A DNA stretch of 64,000 nt from Bettongia penicillata ogilbyi. Its lineage: Eukaryota; Chordata; Mammalia; Diprotodontia; Potoroidae. Position numbers and translations under genes: made by a program. Location: positions 3,015,266-3,079,265 of the forward strand of contig JAJHZJ010000268.1 of NCBI GenBank assembly GCA_023548195.1, given 5' to 3'. Shown one piece after another: positions 1 through 11,114 of this stretch (its first letter is position 1; every line of letters begins with the position of its first letter). A model generated the notes under the pieces. That model did not search any database, was not told where the DNA came from, and worked only from the letters and a program-made list of their open reading frames with translations.

Positions 1-1960
1 AGAGTGAGACATCTTTGCAGACTGAGACAACTTAGAAGGTCGGTGGGAGAGGTCTGTAATACGAGGATGGGAGTTGACCCTGAGAACTTTAGCAGCCTGA
101 GTCATGGGCCTTGGAAGCAGCTGCTGTAACAATAGTGGCAGCAGCAACAACTTTGGGAGCTCTTAGCCCAGAGACAGTAAAGAAGGTCAGAAACAGATTA
201 CAGGGAACCTTTCACATTGGGTGTAGTTTGTGCTGATTGACAACATTGCCCAAGGAGGAAGTCTTATAGCGGAAGGGAAAATGAGGAGGATTGCAGGTAA
301 TGTTTGAACCTCACTTTCATTGGAATTGGTTCAAAGAGGGAAAAATATAGAGAGACTATATACATATAGTGTATATGCATATACACACAAGTATTTTATA
401 CACACACACAAACACACACACACACACACACACACACATACTTAGTTGGGTATAAAGATCTATCTTACCCACTAGGGAAATAGGAGGGGAAGGGGATAAG
501 AAATATTGGGGATGAGGGCAGGGAGAGCAATAATACAAGGGAAATTGGATTAAAGGAAGCAGTGTCCAAAAGTAAAACAGATTTTTTAGGAGGGACAGGA
601 TAAAAAGTGAAAGAGAAGGACAAAGAGAAGAAAAGAAGATGGAAGGAAATACACAGTTATTAATCATAACTGAATGTGAATGAGATGAGCTCACCCATTA
701 AAGGAAAATGAATATCAGGATGGATAAGAAACAAGAATCTGGCAATGTGTTGTTTACAACAGATTCACTTGAGACAGGAAGACACATACAGAATTAACAT
801 AAAGGGCTGGAACAAAAAATCTACTATGCTTCAGCTGAAGTGAAAAAGACAGCAGTAAATCATGATCTTAGATAAAGCAGAAGTGAAAGTAGACCTAATT
901 AATAGAGATAAACAGGGAAACTATATTTTGCTAAAAGTTACCATAGATAATGAAGTCATATAAAAAAAATTACAGGTAAATTTCTCAAATACATAGAAAA
1001 CTGAGTTAAATTTATAAAAATAAGAGTCATTCCCTAATTTTCAAATGGTCAAAGGATATAAACAGGCAATTTTCAGAAGAAGAAACCAAAACTATCTAAA
1101 GTCATATAAGACCATATCACTATTAATTAGAGAAATGCAAATTAAAATACCTCACAGTTATCAGAAATGACAAATAATGGAGGAGAGGAGGGAAAATAAG
1201 TAGACTATAAACTATTGGTGAAGTAGTGAACTGATCCAATCATTCTGGAGGATAATTTGGAACTCTACCCAAAGAGCTATAACACTTTTAAACCCAGTAA
1301 TACCACTACTAGACCTGTACCCCAAAGAGATCAGAGAAAAAGGAAATCTATCTATACAAACTATAGTACTTCTTTTTTGTGGTGGCAAAGAATTAAAAAT
1401 TGAAGGAATGCTCATCAGCTGGGGAATGACTGAACAAGTTGTAGCATTTGATTGTCATGGAGTTCTATTGAACTATGATCAATGATAAATGGGGTGGTTT
1501 CTTGAGAAAAAATAACAACATAGCAAGACCTATATGAACTGATGCAAAGCGAAGTGAGAAGAACGAGAAGGTCACTAAGAACAGTAACAGTAAAATAGTA
1601 ATGAAGATCAATTGTGAAAGACTTGGCTTCTTTCATCAATATGGTGATCCAAGACAACTCCAAGGGAGTTTTGATGAAAAATATGAAATACACATAGAGA
1701 GAGAGAATTAATGAACTATGAGTGCAAATTGAAAGATAATTTTCTTGCTTTATTTTCCTTGGTTTTTTGTGAAATAGCTAAAATGAAAATGTTTTTATGA
1801 TTTCATAGGTATAGTTGATAACATTTTGTTTGCTTTCTCAGTGGGTGGAGGAAGGATAAGAGAGAGGGAGGAAGAAAATTTGCAATTCAAAAATTTAAAA
1901 GAAAAGAATATTAAAAATAAACAAATGATAAAAAAGGAAATAAATAACATGCTTGTTGAT
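1..1960 (+). mobile_element. Degraded, internally deleted L1 (marsupial type)
   Basis: Bases 1-310 resemble the marsupial L1 5' UTR and share the phrase GACAACTTAGAAG with the L1 5' UTR at 62,219. Bases about 655-965 match the start of L1 ORF2 (endonuclease): the translation gives MSSPIKGK followed by a CCLQQIHLRQ-like stretch, close to the family pattern MNSPIKRK...CLQETHL. After a large deletion, about 1,035-1,640 matches the end of ORF2 (for example GGGGAATGACTGAACAAGTT). An A-rich 3' UTR follows to about 1,950. ORF1 and the reverse transcriptase core are missing and many stops are present, so it is inactive. The assignment rests on recalled consensus. The left end is outside the window. 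Confidence 0.75.
400..439. repeat. (CA)n microsatellite
   Basis: An almost pure CA run with one AA interruption lies inside the degraded L1. Confidence 0.95.
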
Positions 1961-3184
1961 TGACTTAAAAAAAGAAATGAGTTACTCTGCCCCTCTTTAA
2001 GCATGGAGAATTTTAGGTAATAACTGTACATTTTATTAAAACACACTTGAGTCAAATAGGTGGCACTAGGATGAGAATCAAGTGTCCATCTCCTGACTAA
2101 AGCAAATGTTGCAACATTCTCTCTGCCATAGTATGTGCAAGACAAACATACTCTAATGAGCCTCTCCCTCTATTCTGTGACTGACAGAGTAAGTAAGATG
2201 GCCTATTTCTGTAGCTCCCAGAAATGCCCTGGGCATCACAGGATGATCTCAAATGCTCATGCATGAGCAATGAGCAGAGTCAAAAACTTGAGGAAACCGT
2301 GATGACAGATATCACAACTTTATTTCACCGACTGGGGAGGGGAAGAGGGAACAATCACAGGCTATCCTTACACCAATTATGTTATGATAAATATACCCCC
2401 CAATTGAATGTGTTCCATATTTTCTGCTCATGGCTTCATTTCACTCAAACTCCCCCATTTTTTGGTAGATATTCTCCTGGACCAGTCCTTATTTGTCTAG
2501 TGATGGACGTATTTTTCCACTTTGATTTACAATTTCCATTTTGCCACATCTCCCATAAAAGCTGACTTCATAGTCTGATGTCAGCTGAATCAAAGTTAAT
2601 GACATTAAAGGCACATAAAATAACAGTTGTATATGTTACATTTTATGGGAGGCCCATAAGAAAATTGGAAGATGAGAAAAATCTCTTCAGTCATTAAATT
2701 CAGCTTCCCTCTAAGGGTGCTATTTAGCACCAGCTCTAACTCTCAGAGAAATTAGTACAAGTAGAGGGTTGAGCCTAATACTTTAAATGCCTCTACATCA
2801 TGAAGGTTTCTGTACTGGGGATGAAATTAATTACAACTAGATAAGTTTAAAGATTCCTGGGTGCCTTTTGCCAGTTCATCTGAGTATTCAACTAAATTTA
2901 TTATTCATGCATTTATAATGCATGCTCTGGTCAACTATCCTACTTTCTATGGCACTGCTGGGCTGTCTCCAAAGAAAGGTTGCTACTATTTCTCTAAGTA
3001 TTCTTTAAACCCTGGATTAGGGGATTGTTTTTCTAATGTTATTGATCACAGACACACATACAAGCACACACACACGGACATGTATATTTCCCTCAATGAT
3101 TATCAGCTGATAGAGATTATTTAGCCAGATTTAGTTTTTAAAAAAGACATTTTAATAAAGAGGTATAGTGATAGCAACTAATAT
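1961..3184. other. Unassigned sequence
   Basis: I see no gene. A weak MIR-like stretch may lie at 2,060-2,115. A short CA-rich patch is at 3,050-3,075. The rest looks like single-copy AT-rich sequence. Confidence 0.5.
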
Positions 3185-4196
3185 TGATAGATTGCTTTAA
3201 GATTTCAAAAATTCTTTACAAATATTATTTTATTCTCACAACAGATGGCTCTGGGGAAGAAAGTGAGACCGATGACTTTGCACAGCCCTCCCTCACTCAA
3301 ATCAATGTCAATTGCAAGTCATGTCATCATCTCCCTGATGCCATGGTCCTCTTGAAGAATGAAGAACAAACTGAATCTGAATAGCCTCTCCTCTCCTCCC
3401 CTTCCCCTTTCCCTCCCTTGTCCTCTCCTCTTACCTGAGGATGCTGGACCCAAGGGAAGGTACAATTTGATGGCTGAAAGGTGCCTCTTAAACTTTGGGT
3501 TTACTGGCTAGATTTATTTCACAAAGACCAAGCCTTAAACCCATTTCGCTCTGAAGTTCACAGATTGGACAACAGTAGGTTCCTGCCCTCCTAGCACAGA
3601 GTGAATGTAAACAGTAAATAATAACTGTTTCTCTTTTGGCTAACTACCCTGAAGGTCTTCCCCTCCCAGTTTTATGTTTTGTTTTGTTTTGTTTTGTTTT
3701 ATTAAAGAGACCATCCCTTGCATAACTACTTAAAGAGGCCTATTCTGCTAAATGGGCAATACCTCACTCAAAGTGAAAACCTAAAAGAGCCTTAGCCTAA
3801 AAGAGCCAGAGTCTCCCATTGCATCCTGGGCCATCTTCAGTCATCCTGAAGAATATCTGGTCATTGGATCCAGACGGCTCAGGAGGAGAAAGTGAGTCTG
3901 GTGACCTTGCACAGCCCTCCTCACTCCAATCAAAGTCAACTGCAAGTCATGTCATCATCTCCCTGATGTCATGGTCCTCTTCAAAAAAGGAGGACAAATA
4001 TAATAATAACCATATTCTCACAACAATCCTGAGAAGTAAATGATATTATCATCTGTATGTTCCGAAGAAGGAAATTGAGGCAAAGAGTGATTAAATAACT
4101 TCCCCAGGGAAGTAATGTACACAGCAAGTACCTAGCTAGTGTTTGAAACTAGATTTGAACATGTCTTCCTGATTTCCATTCCATTAGACTACCTAA
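3185..4196 (+). mobile_element. CORE-SINE split into two halves
   Basis: The left half (3,185-3,243) reads ATTGCTTTAAGATTTC...CTTTACAAATATTATTTTATTCTCACAACA. The right half (4,013-4,196) resumes with CTCACAACAATCCTGAG and continues to the typical TTTGAACATGTCTTCCTGA end. Joined, they give the usual order of this old SINE. The 13-bp word TATTCTCACAACA occurs at both edges of the break (3,231-3,243 and 4,013-4,025), marking the insertion between them. Confidence 0.7.
3244..4012 (+). mobile_element. SINE-spacer-SINE insertion flanked by one target-site duplication
   Basis: This 769-bp insert starts inside a SINE (GATGGCTCTGGGGAAGAAAG, 5'-truncated, to about 3,382). About 430 bp of other sequence follows, including a (GTTTT)n run at 3,676-3,701. 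A second, longer copy of the same SINE family (about 3,815-4,000) closes it, ending in an AATAATAA tail. Both SINEs share GCAAGTCATGTCATCATCTC. Only one 13-bp duplication (TATTCTCACAACA) brackets the whole block, so it may have arrived as one RNA copy. Separate events cannot be excluded. Confidence 0.6.
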
Positions 4197-4580
4197 TAAG
4201 AAGAGTTAGGATTTCCAAAGTCTGTGATAAATGCTTTTACCAGTATATTCAGAATCCAGGGTGGAAATACCCTCAAGCTTAGAGAGAACATGTGGCAAAG
4301 AAATATCTCAAAGCTCTTGGTAGTCCTTGTTTCTGGAGTTTTCAACATGCCTTTCCCTTATGTACAGTTGCTACTGTTCTGGCTATTATGCTAAGATACC
4401 TATTGAAGAATATGTACTTTCTACTTCATAGAAGTTTTTCCTTCACTAGATAATTCTTTGTATCAAGGAAACTAAAATTATAATGAAAACAGCTTCTTCC
4501 CGGGGCTTTTCATATCGTAGAGGATCCCTTCTCCCTGCCCTGCCTTTATTTCTTCTCAGACTCATTTTTACTCAGAAATA
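4197..4580. other. Unassigned sequence
   Basis: No gene or recognised repeat is seen. Confidence 0.4.
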
Positions 4581-4751
<171 letters not shown>

Positions 4752-4839
4752 TTTGTCCAAGTTTGGTCAGAGTAACCGGTAGCCAGATGACAGAAATAAT
4801 AATTACTCACATTGTCATTTTATTTTAAAATTTTGTAGG

Positions 4840-4960
4840 TATCTTATACCCGTTACCTGCCTTGATCTTCATAACAGCTCTGTAAGGTAGGTAGTTATAT
4901 TAATATTTTCACAAAATTTTAAATAAGAGAATTGGAGGTCAGATCAATGAAGTGATCAGA
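4840..4960 (+). mobile_element. CORE-SINE fragment
   Basis: The stretch CTTCATAACAGCTCTGTAAGG with a following TATTAATATTTTCACA and GAATTGGAGGTCAGA fits a worn CORE-SINE. Divergence is high. Confidence 0.4.
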
Positions 4961-5084
4961 TGGATAGAACTGCTGCTCTGAATGGATAGGATGGTGGTAA
5001 CAGAAGAAGGGAAGAGAGCAGAAGTAGGCAACTCTAATTTTGCTTTTCTTTCCTTTTTTTCAGAGGGAATGATCTTTTCAAGTA

Positions 5085-5270
5085 GGAAGAATACAATAAA
5101 AAAGTTTAGCAGAGAGTTAAATTTCAAGATAATTGATGAGATCATGAGATCTGCCCTCTATGAGTTCAAGTCACCAGGTCCAGACAAACATTACACCCCA
5201 GGGTAATGTAAGAAGTGACAGCTGTGATTGTTGAGTTGCTGCCAGTGATCTCTAACAAAAGAGCTCAATA
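5085..5270 (+). mobile_element. L3/CR1 LINE fragment (reverse transcriptase start)
   Basis: The translation near 5,150-5,270 gives YEFKSPGPDKHYTPG, then a broken stretch corresponding to LKELADVIAEPLSVI in CR1/L3 reverse transcriptases. The SPGPD word is the conserved entry to the RT domain. Stops and frameshifts follow at once. The larger L3 copies lie at 13.6 and 54.8-59.9 kb. Confidence 0.55.
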
Positions 5271-5675
5271 GGCAATATGGCGTAGTGCATGTGAGATATT
5301 CATAGGTGTCAAACACACAGCCTGGCTCCATGTAGCCCACAGCACTCCCCAATGGGGAGCTCTGCAACAAGAGTAAAATAGAATTGGGAGAGATTTAACA
5401 AAGTAAATACAAAGACAGTGAAGTATAGATAATATTGCATTTTAAAACTAAGTTAATGTCCAGCATGTCAGAGATCCTTAGGTATAGATTGATGGCCCCC
5501 ATTTGGATTTGATACCATTGGTGTCATGTACTTGGAGTCAGGAAGGTTTAGGTTTAAATCTGACTCAGACTCTTACTAAGGGATTCTGGATAAGTCATAT
5601 AATTTCTCTTGACTTCACTTTTTTGGACTCTAAATTCTCTTCCAGTTCGTGGTGCATAATCTTATGACTTGAAGC
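5271..5675 (+). mobile_element. THER1/MIR-type SINE split by a MITE
   Basis: The head GGCAATATGGCGTAGTGCAT (5,273-5,292) and the body CTTGGAGTCAGGAAGGTTTA through TCTAAATTCTCTTCCAGTT (5,531-5,655) are the two ends of one tRNA-headed SINE. They are separated by the hAT-like element at 5,301-5,520. Confidence 0.6.
5301..5520. mobile_element. hAT-like non-autonomous DNA transposon (MITE)
   Basis: The ends form imperfect inverted repeats: CATAGGTGTCAAAC on the left and GTTTGATACC-like GATTTGATACCATTG on the right. The body (CTCCATGTAGCCCACAGCAC, CCCCCATTTGGATTT) matches my memory of a common mammalian hAT-derived repeat with termini CAGTGGTGTCAAACTC. No coding capacity is present. An intact 8-bp target duplication is not visible. 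Confidence 0.6.
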
Positions 5676-5714
5676 CTAAAATCATGCTTTTCATTTTATT
5701 ATCCATCCTTCCTC

Positions 5715-5845
5715 CAATAAGTTACTACAAGGCAAAGGGATTTTATCTAATTGTTTTTATTTTATCTAAATTCAGAATTTAGGACATTGCTCTATAAACA
5801 ATAGGAGTTTAATATGTGCTTTTTGAATAAATGCCTGTCTGCTAA
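5715..5845 (+). mobile_element. L2 3' end
   Basis: The sequence runs through AGTTACTACAAGGCAAAGGG to TGCTTTTTGAATAAATGCCT, the usual L2/MIR terminal pattern. Confidence 0.5.
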
Positions 5846-5889
5846 AGGATTTATCTCTTTCATAGACTGGGAGCACCTTACATAAGAAT

Positions 5890-6125
5890 AATTAGCTATT
5901 ATATAGCAACTTTAAGGATTGCAAAATGCTTATATTAACTCATTTAATCTGCAAAAGAACTTTGTGAGGTAGTATCTATCATTATATCCATTTTTCACAG
6001 GGAAACTGAGAGAGGTTAAGTGACTTACCCAGGGTCACATGGTAAGTGTTTGAAATAGGATTCAAATTTGGTTGTTCCTGACTCCAAGTCCAGGGATCAC
6101 TTCATGTTGCCACGTAGCTGCCTCA
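5890..6125 (+). mobile_element. CORE-SINE, near full length
   Basis: Diagnostic blocks appear in order: ATATAGCAACTTTAAGGATT, AACTTTGTGAGGTAGTA, GAGGTTAAGTGACTTACCCA, GGGTCACATGGTAAGTG and CTGACTCCAAGTCCAG. Confidence 0.75.
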
Positions 6126-6269
6126 GGCACAAAGAGCATAGTAGTTTGAAAAAAGATTTTTACCTGACATTTTTTATTTCCAAACCATTCCCCAAACTAT
6201 CGTCTCTGTGTAGCCGTTATCCACTTGCTCTGAATAGCAATGTGGGCATCAGTCTAAAAGCAGGGAAGG

Positions 6270-6372
6270 GCATCTTCAATCCTTGTGAATACTCTAATGT
6301 TCTAATGGAGCTTGAGGGCAGGCCTTGCTTCTGCTTGGCATATAGCAGAACCTTAATAAATGCTTGCTAACT
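6270..6372 (+). mobile_element. L2 3' end
   Basis: GGAGCTTGAGGGCAGGCCTT and CCTTAATAAATGCTTGCTAA are typical of the L2 3' terminus. Confidence 0.6.
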
Positions 6373-6559
6373 CTTGGCTTCTGGATCTGATGAGTGCACA
6401 GAAGGAGCTGACATCAGATGTAGTAACAGAAGGCCAAAAGAGTATAAGAAAACAATGAGAGAGCCTGATACAGTAGTTAGGGCACCAGACTTGGAGTAAA
6501 TGTTTCTATGAAAATAAGAATAAGACCCCTTAAACTCCCTAGCCTTCTGCATTTTGGCA

Positions 6560-6690
6560 TCACATGACTGAGAATTAAAAGGAACCTCAGACTCCATCTA
6601 TGCCAACTGTTTCAATTTACAGATGGGGCTCAGAGAGCCTAAGTGACTTGTAACCGGTATACAGTTATTATGAATGCAAGATTATTCCAG
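6560..6690 (+). mobile_element. MIR3-like SINE fragment
   Basis: TTTCAATTTACAGATGGGGC and AGAGAGCCTAAGTGACTTGT match the conserved core of MIR3-like SINEs. Confidence 0.55.
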
Positions 6691-8365
6691 AACACATGGT
6701 CATTGGATGATGGAAGGAGGCATGTCCAGAAGACGTTTCTAAGACCCAAGAGCCCTGGAGACCTGTGGCACTTTGCAGGCTAGCAGCCAAGAAGGCAATT
6801 TTCTTCTTCATACAACTCATAGACAATCAATAATTCAACTCCTTTCATTCATCCAAATGAGTCTGCAGCATAATGGAGGCTGCTCACAGAATTTTCTCAT
6901 CAAAGTTAAATCCAAATAACGAAAATGGATAAACCCATGTTGTCTCTCCTCTCATCCTCTAAAGTGTTTCCGTGAGGTTATTTAGTCCTTCTCCGCATGA
7001 AGATACTCTAGGTTGAACTTTTTTTCCTTTACATATTTTAAACAAAAGCAGCCCAGTTCACTTGAGAGGAGGTTGACATTCTCCACTTTTCCAATGTCAT
7101 CATGTGAAATGCTTAAAAACATAAAATGATCTTTTGTTTGAGGAGGAAGCATCACATTGGGAAATAGGGTTTTGTAGGAAACTCACTGCTCTGAATGGTT
7201 CCTGAGCTTTTTATTCACTTCCTTTAGGCCCAAACTGTCCCTAACATCCTCAGTGCTGCAAGTAGGTAGTCTCCAGGCCCCAGATAAGTTATTCTACCAG
7301 GGAACAACTTGGTCTGGGGAACCAAGAAGCAGTAAGTACTCTTTGATTTCAAGCCTCTCTTGTTAGCAAGAGCTAGAGAGAGAGAGAGAGCCTCTCACTT
7401 TTCTCTGAGGTCCCTTAGGAGAAAAGGACTGGAAAAACTCATCCTGACCTTTCCCACTGCTGGAAAGGGCTTCTCAGCTAATAAGCTAGGGCAACAGGGA
7501 ACCTTCCTATTCACTGACAGATCTCAGGCCATTCCCAGCTGACCTCCACCCCTCCCCCTTTCCTGTAAGCCAGGTGGCCCCTTTTATAATCAAGAATTCC
7601 TCTTTCCCATTGAGGCCCAGCTATCTTGAAGGGGCAGGCTTTCCCCTGCCACAGAGCCTTCATGTTTTTTTTTTCGAAGCACATTAGAGATTTGGGCTTG
7701 CCTTTAGTCTACAGAGATCCTAAACCTCTCGTTCAATTAGTTTATTTAAATTCTGAACTTCTCCGGGTAATCAAAAGTGGTAGTAATGATGGTGGGAAGT
7801 TAATCCAACAATGGAGCTGGAATGGAGGAAAAATGTTTAGCTTCACTTGCAGAGTATTAAAGTTCACCAAGCTTTGCATTTCAATTATCCATAAAGTGAC
7901 ATTAAAATTAAAACAAACATACTTGCATCTGGCATAGTATACAGAATAGGTGAGGGTTGTGTGGCAGTTCTTTTTTCAATGTAGGGCAACCATGAAAATT
8001 AGTGCAGGCCCCCAGGCCCACAGAGTCTTTGAAAGAAATTAGGCCACAGCTAAAAGAAATCAGGCTATGGAAAGGTAAAGTAACAGGATTGTTATTATTA
8101 TTTGAAATCTCAATGTTTTAAAACTAGTGGCAGACTTTAATCCACCGAGATTTACCATTACCACATGCATCCTTGGCTGATGCTGTTTAGTTTGGAGGAA
8201 TGAATTTTAAGTCTCTGGAGACTGGGTTTGCGCTCTTCTCTCCACATAAAGAATCTCATCCCATTGTGCTCATCCTGGTTACATTAAGAAGGACAGAATG
8301 GAATACTGTGGACTTTATTCTTCTAAGTCCAGTTTAAATTTTCTCTTCTAGGATTATCAGATTTA
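6691..8365. other. Mostly unique sequence
   Basis: No gene is recognised. A small (GA) run lies at 7,375-7,391. The stretch 7,620-7,950 is free of recognised repeats and compositionally mixed, so it could be a conserved non-coding element. The open frames here (60-103 codons) carry no recognisable domain. Confidence 0.45.
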
Positions 8366-8369
8366 AACT

Positions 8370-8830
8370 GATTCTGGTTTTTGCCTTTCTTTATATTCCC
8401 ATCATTTAACACAGAAACAGGTACATAGGAAGCATTTAATCAATGCTTTTGATTGACCTACTATTCCTCAAATACTTTAGAAGTCCTTAGAGGAGGAAAC
8501 TAAAGTCTAGAAATGACTCATATAAGATCACACTGATATTAGGTGACACAAGATTCACAGAAATTCTCTGACTACGCTGGTTTTTTTGTGACTTTTTCTT
8601 TCTCATGAAGTCCTGTGAAGTGGATAATAGGATCACAGATCTAGAGATCTAGAGAAGAGATCTAAAGTCAGTCCAACTGCCTTATTTTACAATGGGGAAA
8701 CTGAAGATTGCAAAGTATAAAGGAGTCAAAGAGGCAAAAAGTATCAGATGGAAAATTTGAACTCAGATCCTCTGGTCCCAAAGTCTGTACATTTTCTACT
8801 ATACCACTCTCTTTCATTATACTTATTCTT
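8370..8830 (+). mobile_element. Cluster: L2 tail plus two MIR3-like SINEs
   Basis: An L2-type end (GCATTTAATCAATGCTTTTG) at 8,430-8,450 is followed by a worn MIR3 (8,480-8,585, GGAGGAAACTAAAGTCTAG). A better one lies at 8,625-8,825 (TTTTACAATGGGGAAACTGA, TTTGAACTCAGATCCTCTGG). Confidence 0.55.
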
Positions 8831-8864
8831 CTTCTGTCTCTATCCTTCTAGTTTATAAAGCACC

Positions 8865-9050
8865 ATGAGGTAGTAGATAAGGGAGATTACATATGAATAT
8901 GACACTTGCAATGACAGAGTGAGATACAGATTTTGGAGCCAGAGGATACTTCCTAACTACTGAACCTTAGGTAAGGTAGGTAGGTCATTTTTGGTTTCAG
9001 TGTCCTAAATGAGGTTGTTGAACTGGATGATGTCAGGTAATTTACACATG
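8865..9050 (+). mobile_element. THER1/MIR-type SINE
   Basis: The order is GAGGTAGTAGATAAGGGAG, TTTTGGAGCCAGAGGATAC, then CAGTGTCCTAAATGAGG and GAACTGGATGATGTC. Confidence 0.55.
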
Positions 9051-9239
9051 TATGTGCAATATATGTTTAATTTTTATGCAGATTGAACATAAATATATGG
9101 GTATATGAACATATATACAATATACATATGTATGTATTTGTATTTCTTTCTCTCTTCCTGTAACTTAAGCAAAGTACCTTTCACCTTGGATCATATGAAC
9201 CTATTGAAGAAGTTAAAGGGACTTCTTTGGAGATGAGTT

Positions 9240-9385
9240 TCTCCATGTCCTTTATTATACAGATGAGGAAGTTGGAACTAGGTGAAGGGAAGTGATTTAG
9301 CCTAGGTCAAATAGCTAATTTAGCTTAATATGGTCTTGAACTCTGCCAATACTTTTCTATAGCATCACACTGCCTCCCTTAAAAC
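9240..9385 (+). mobile_element. MIR3-like SINE
   Basis: CAGATGAGGAAGTTGGAACT, GGTCAAATAGCTAATTTAG and CATCACACTGCCTCCCT match the MIR3 core and end. Confidence 0.55.
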
Positions 9386-9654
9386 CTGTGCTCTATAGAT
9401 CATTTTTGCTCAGTTGAAATGATCATTGCATGAAGTCATGTTTCCCTAGGTCTTTAACTGACACAAGGTATATTCATAGACAGGTGAATTAAAGAAATGA
9501 AACAAATTAGCTTGATCAACTTACTTTCTGAAAAATTAAAAGAACCCATCCATTAAACAATATATTTTTTAGAGTTGGTGATTTTCTTCCCTCTTAGACC
9601 TCATTCAACCCTGTTCTATATCCTTTTAGAGAATTTATCATGTAACATTGTATA

Positions 9655-9790
9655 TTACTATTTTCTATACATTTATCTTATCTCTCCAACGTACTGTAAG
9701 TTCCACAAAGCTCATCTAAGCTTTGTCTCTTTCCCAGGACCTAGCAAAAAAATCTATAAATAATAGATGCTTAATAAATACTTCTGAATG
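9655..9790 (+). mobile_element. L2 3' end
   Basis: ACTGTAAGTTCCACAAAG, CCTAGCAAAAAAATCTATAA and GATGCTTAATAAATACTTCT give the L2 terminal order. Confidence 0.6.
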
Positions 9791-10394
9791 GATAGCTGAA
9801 CAAATGGCATGCCTACCTTGTGCAGGGCACTTTGCAATGTTGCTCATAACTGTCCAAATTCCTGCCTTAAAAATAAAGATAAAATCACTGTTTCTTTCAA
9901 TGAGTATTAATATGTTGTGGGCTTTAGATAAGTATAGGTCTGAAAAGGATTATAGGTCATCTTGTTTCTCTTAAAGATATCGTAAGGATATCACTAAGTT
10001 AGTACTGATAGAAAAGTATGTAAATGTTTGCTAGCAGTTTTCTGAACAGGAGAGCTCCATCTACATTGAATTTCCTCGTAGTATCTTACACAAGATGTGA
10101 CAAAATTAAACCAGTTTTCTTGAGGTTTCTAAACAATAGCATTTCCCAGAGCCTTACCTGGGTCTAATTTTCCTTCTAAATAATCCAAACTGCTAGAAGG
10201 AACTAATTAGCTTAATTATCTGCTAGCAACTAGTAATAACCCCTCCTCCTTCAGTATCTTAATACTTAATAGCTGGTAATAATGGTATTACTAAGCCTCA
10301 GTATGATGTTAGACTTGGTTGCTTTCCCAAGCCCTGGTGCTGACCAAGATTACTCTAGTAGCTACTCTAGTTCTGTGGCTTCTTCTAGCCATGG
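9791..10394. other. Unassigned sequence
   Basis: AT-rich single-copy-looking sequence with no gene or clear repeat. Confidence 0.4.
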
Positions 10395-10840
10395 TACTGA
10401 AGGAATCCTAGAATCATGTTATAGTGCAGAAAGAGAAATGAAAGGTCACTTAATCTAACTCCCAGCAAAAGCATGAATCCCTTCAACTTATCCAACAAGT
10501 GACCATCCGGCTTCTGCATGAAGACTTTCAGGGACTTAAAAACTCACTGATTTTCAGAAAATGTTTCCTATTATTGTTTAAAAATATACCTCCCTATGAC
10601 ATGGAATCTTATTGCACTGGGTCAAACAAAACATATAGTCACCCTTCTACAGTATAACTCTTAACATATTTGTAGACAACTTTATTTTCCATATATCCCC
10701 TTCAACTTCCTACTCAGTTTTTGAAGTATCTTATGACATTTTTTCCCAGATAACTTTGACCTTACTTGGGATGCCCTCTAGCTTGTCAGTGTCCCAGTGA
10801 CAGTCAAAACTGAACAACACTATTTTTCACATATATAATA
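10395..10840 (-). mobile_element. L3/CR1 LINE 3' end, antisense
   Basis: On the plus strand it reads as the reverse complement of an L3 3' region: CATGAAGACTTTCAGGGACT, then ATGCCCTCTAGCTTGTCAGT and AGTCAAAACTGAACAACAC. The same order is seen in the antisense L3 at 54.8 kb. Confidence 0.6.
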
Positions 10841-11114
10841 TTTTAATTTCTAGTTTTTTTCAAATTTTAATCTAAAGGTCATTTTTCAACCTAGGGCATT
10901 ACTTTTCATGTACTGGGTACTTAATAGATGGTGCTGGGGTAGGAAAAGAGAGAAGAAAAATCCTGTGTGAGCAGTTTTGTCTTCTTTTCATTCATCATTT
11001 TGATACTCCCATTCATTTCAATTAAGGATCCTGTCTCTGTTTGATTTTTTCTTGCCTACAACAGAGGTAAATATGTCTTTTCTATGTAGCACTTGAAATC
11101 AGGCTTCCCAACTT
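10841..11114. other. Unassigned sequence
   Basis: No gene or recognised repeat is seen. Confidence 0.35.
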
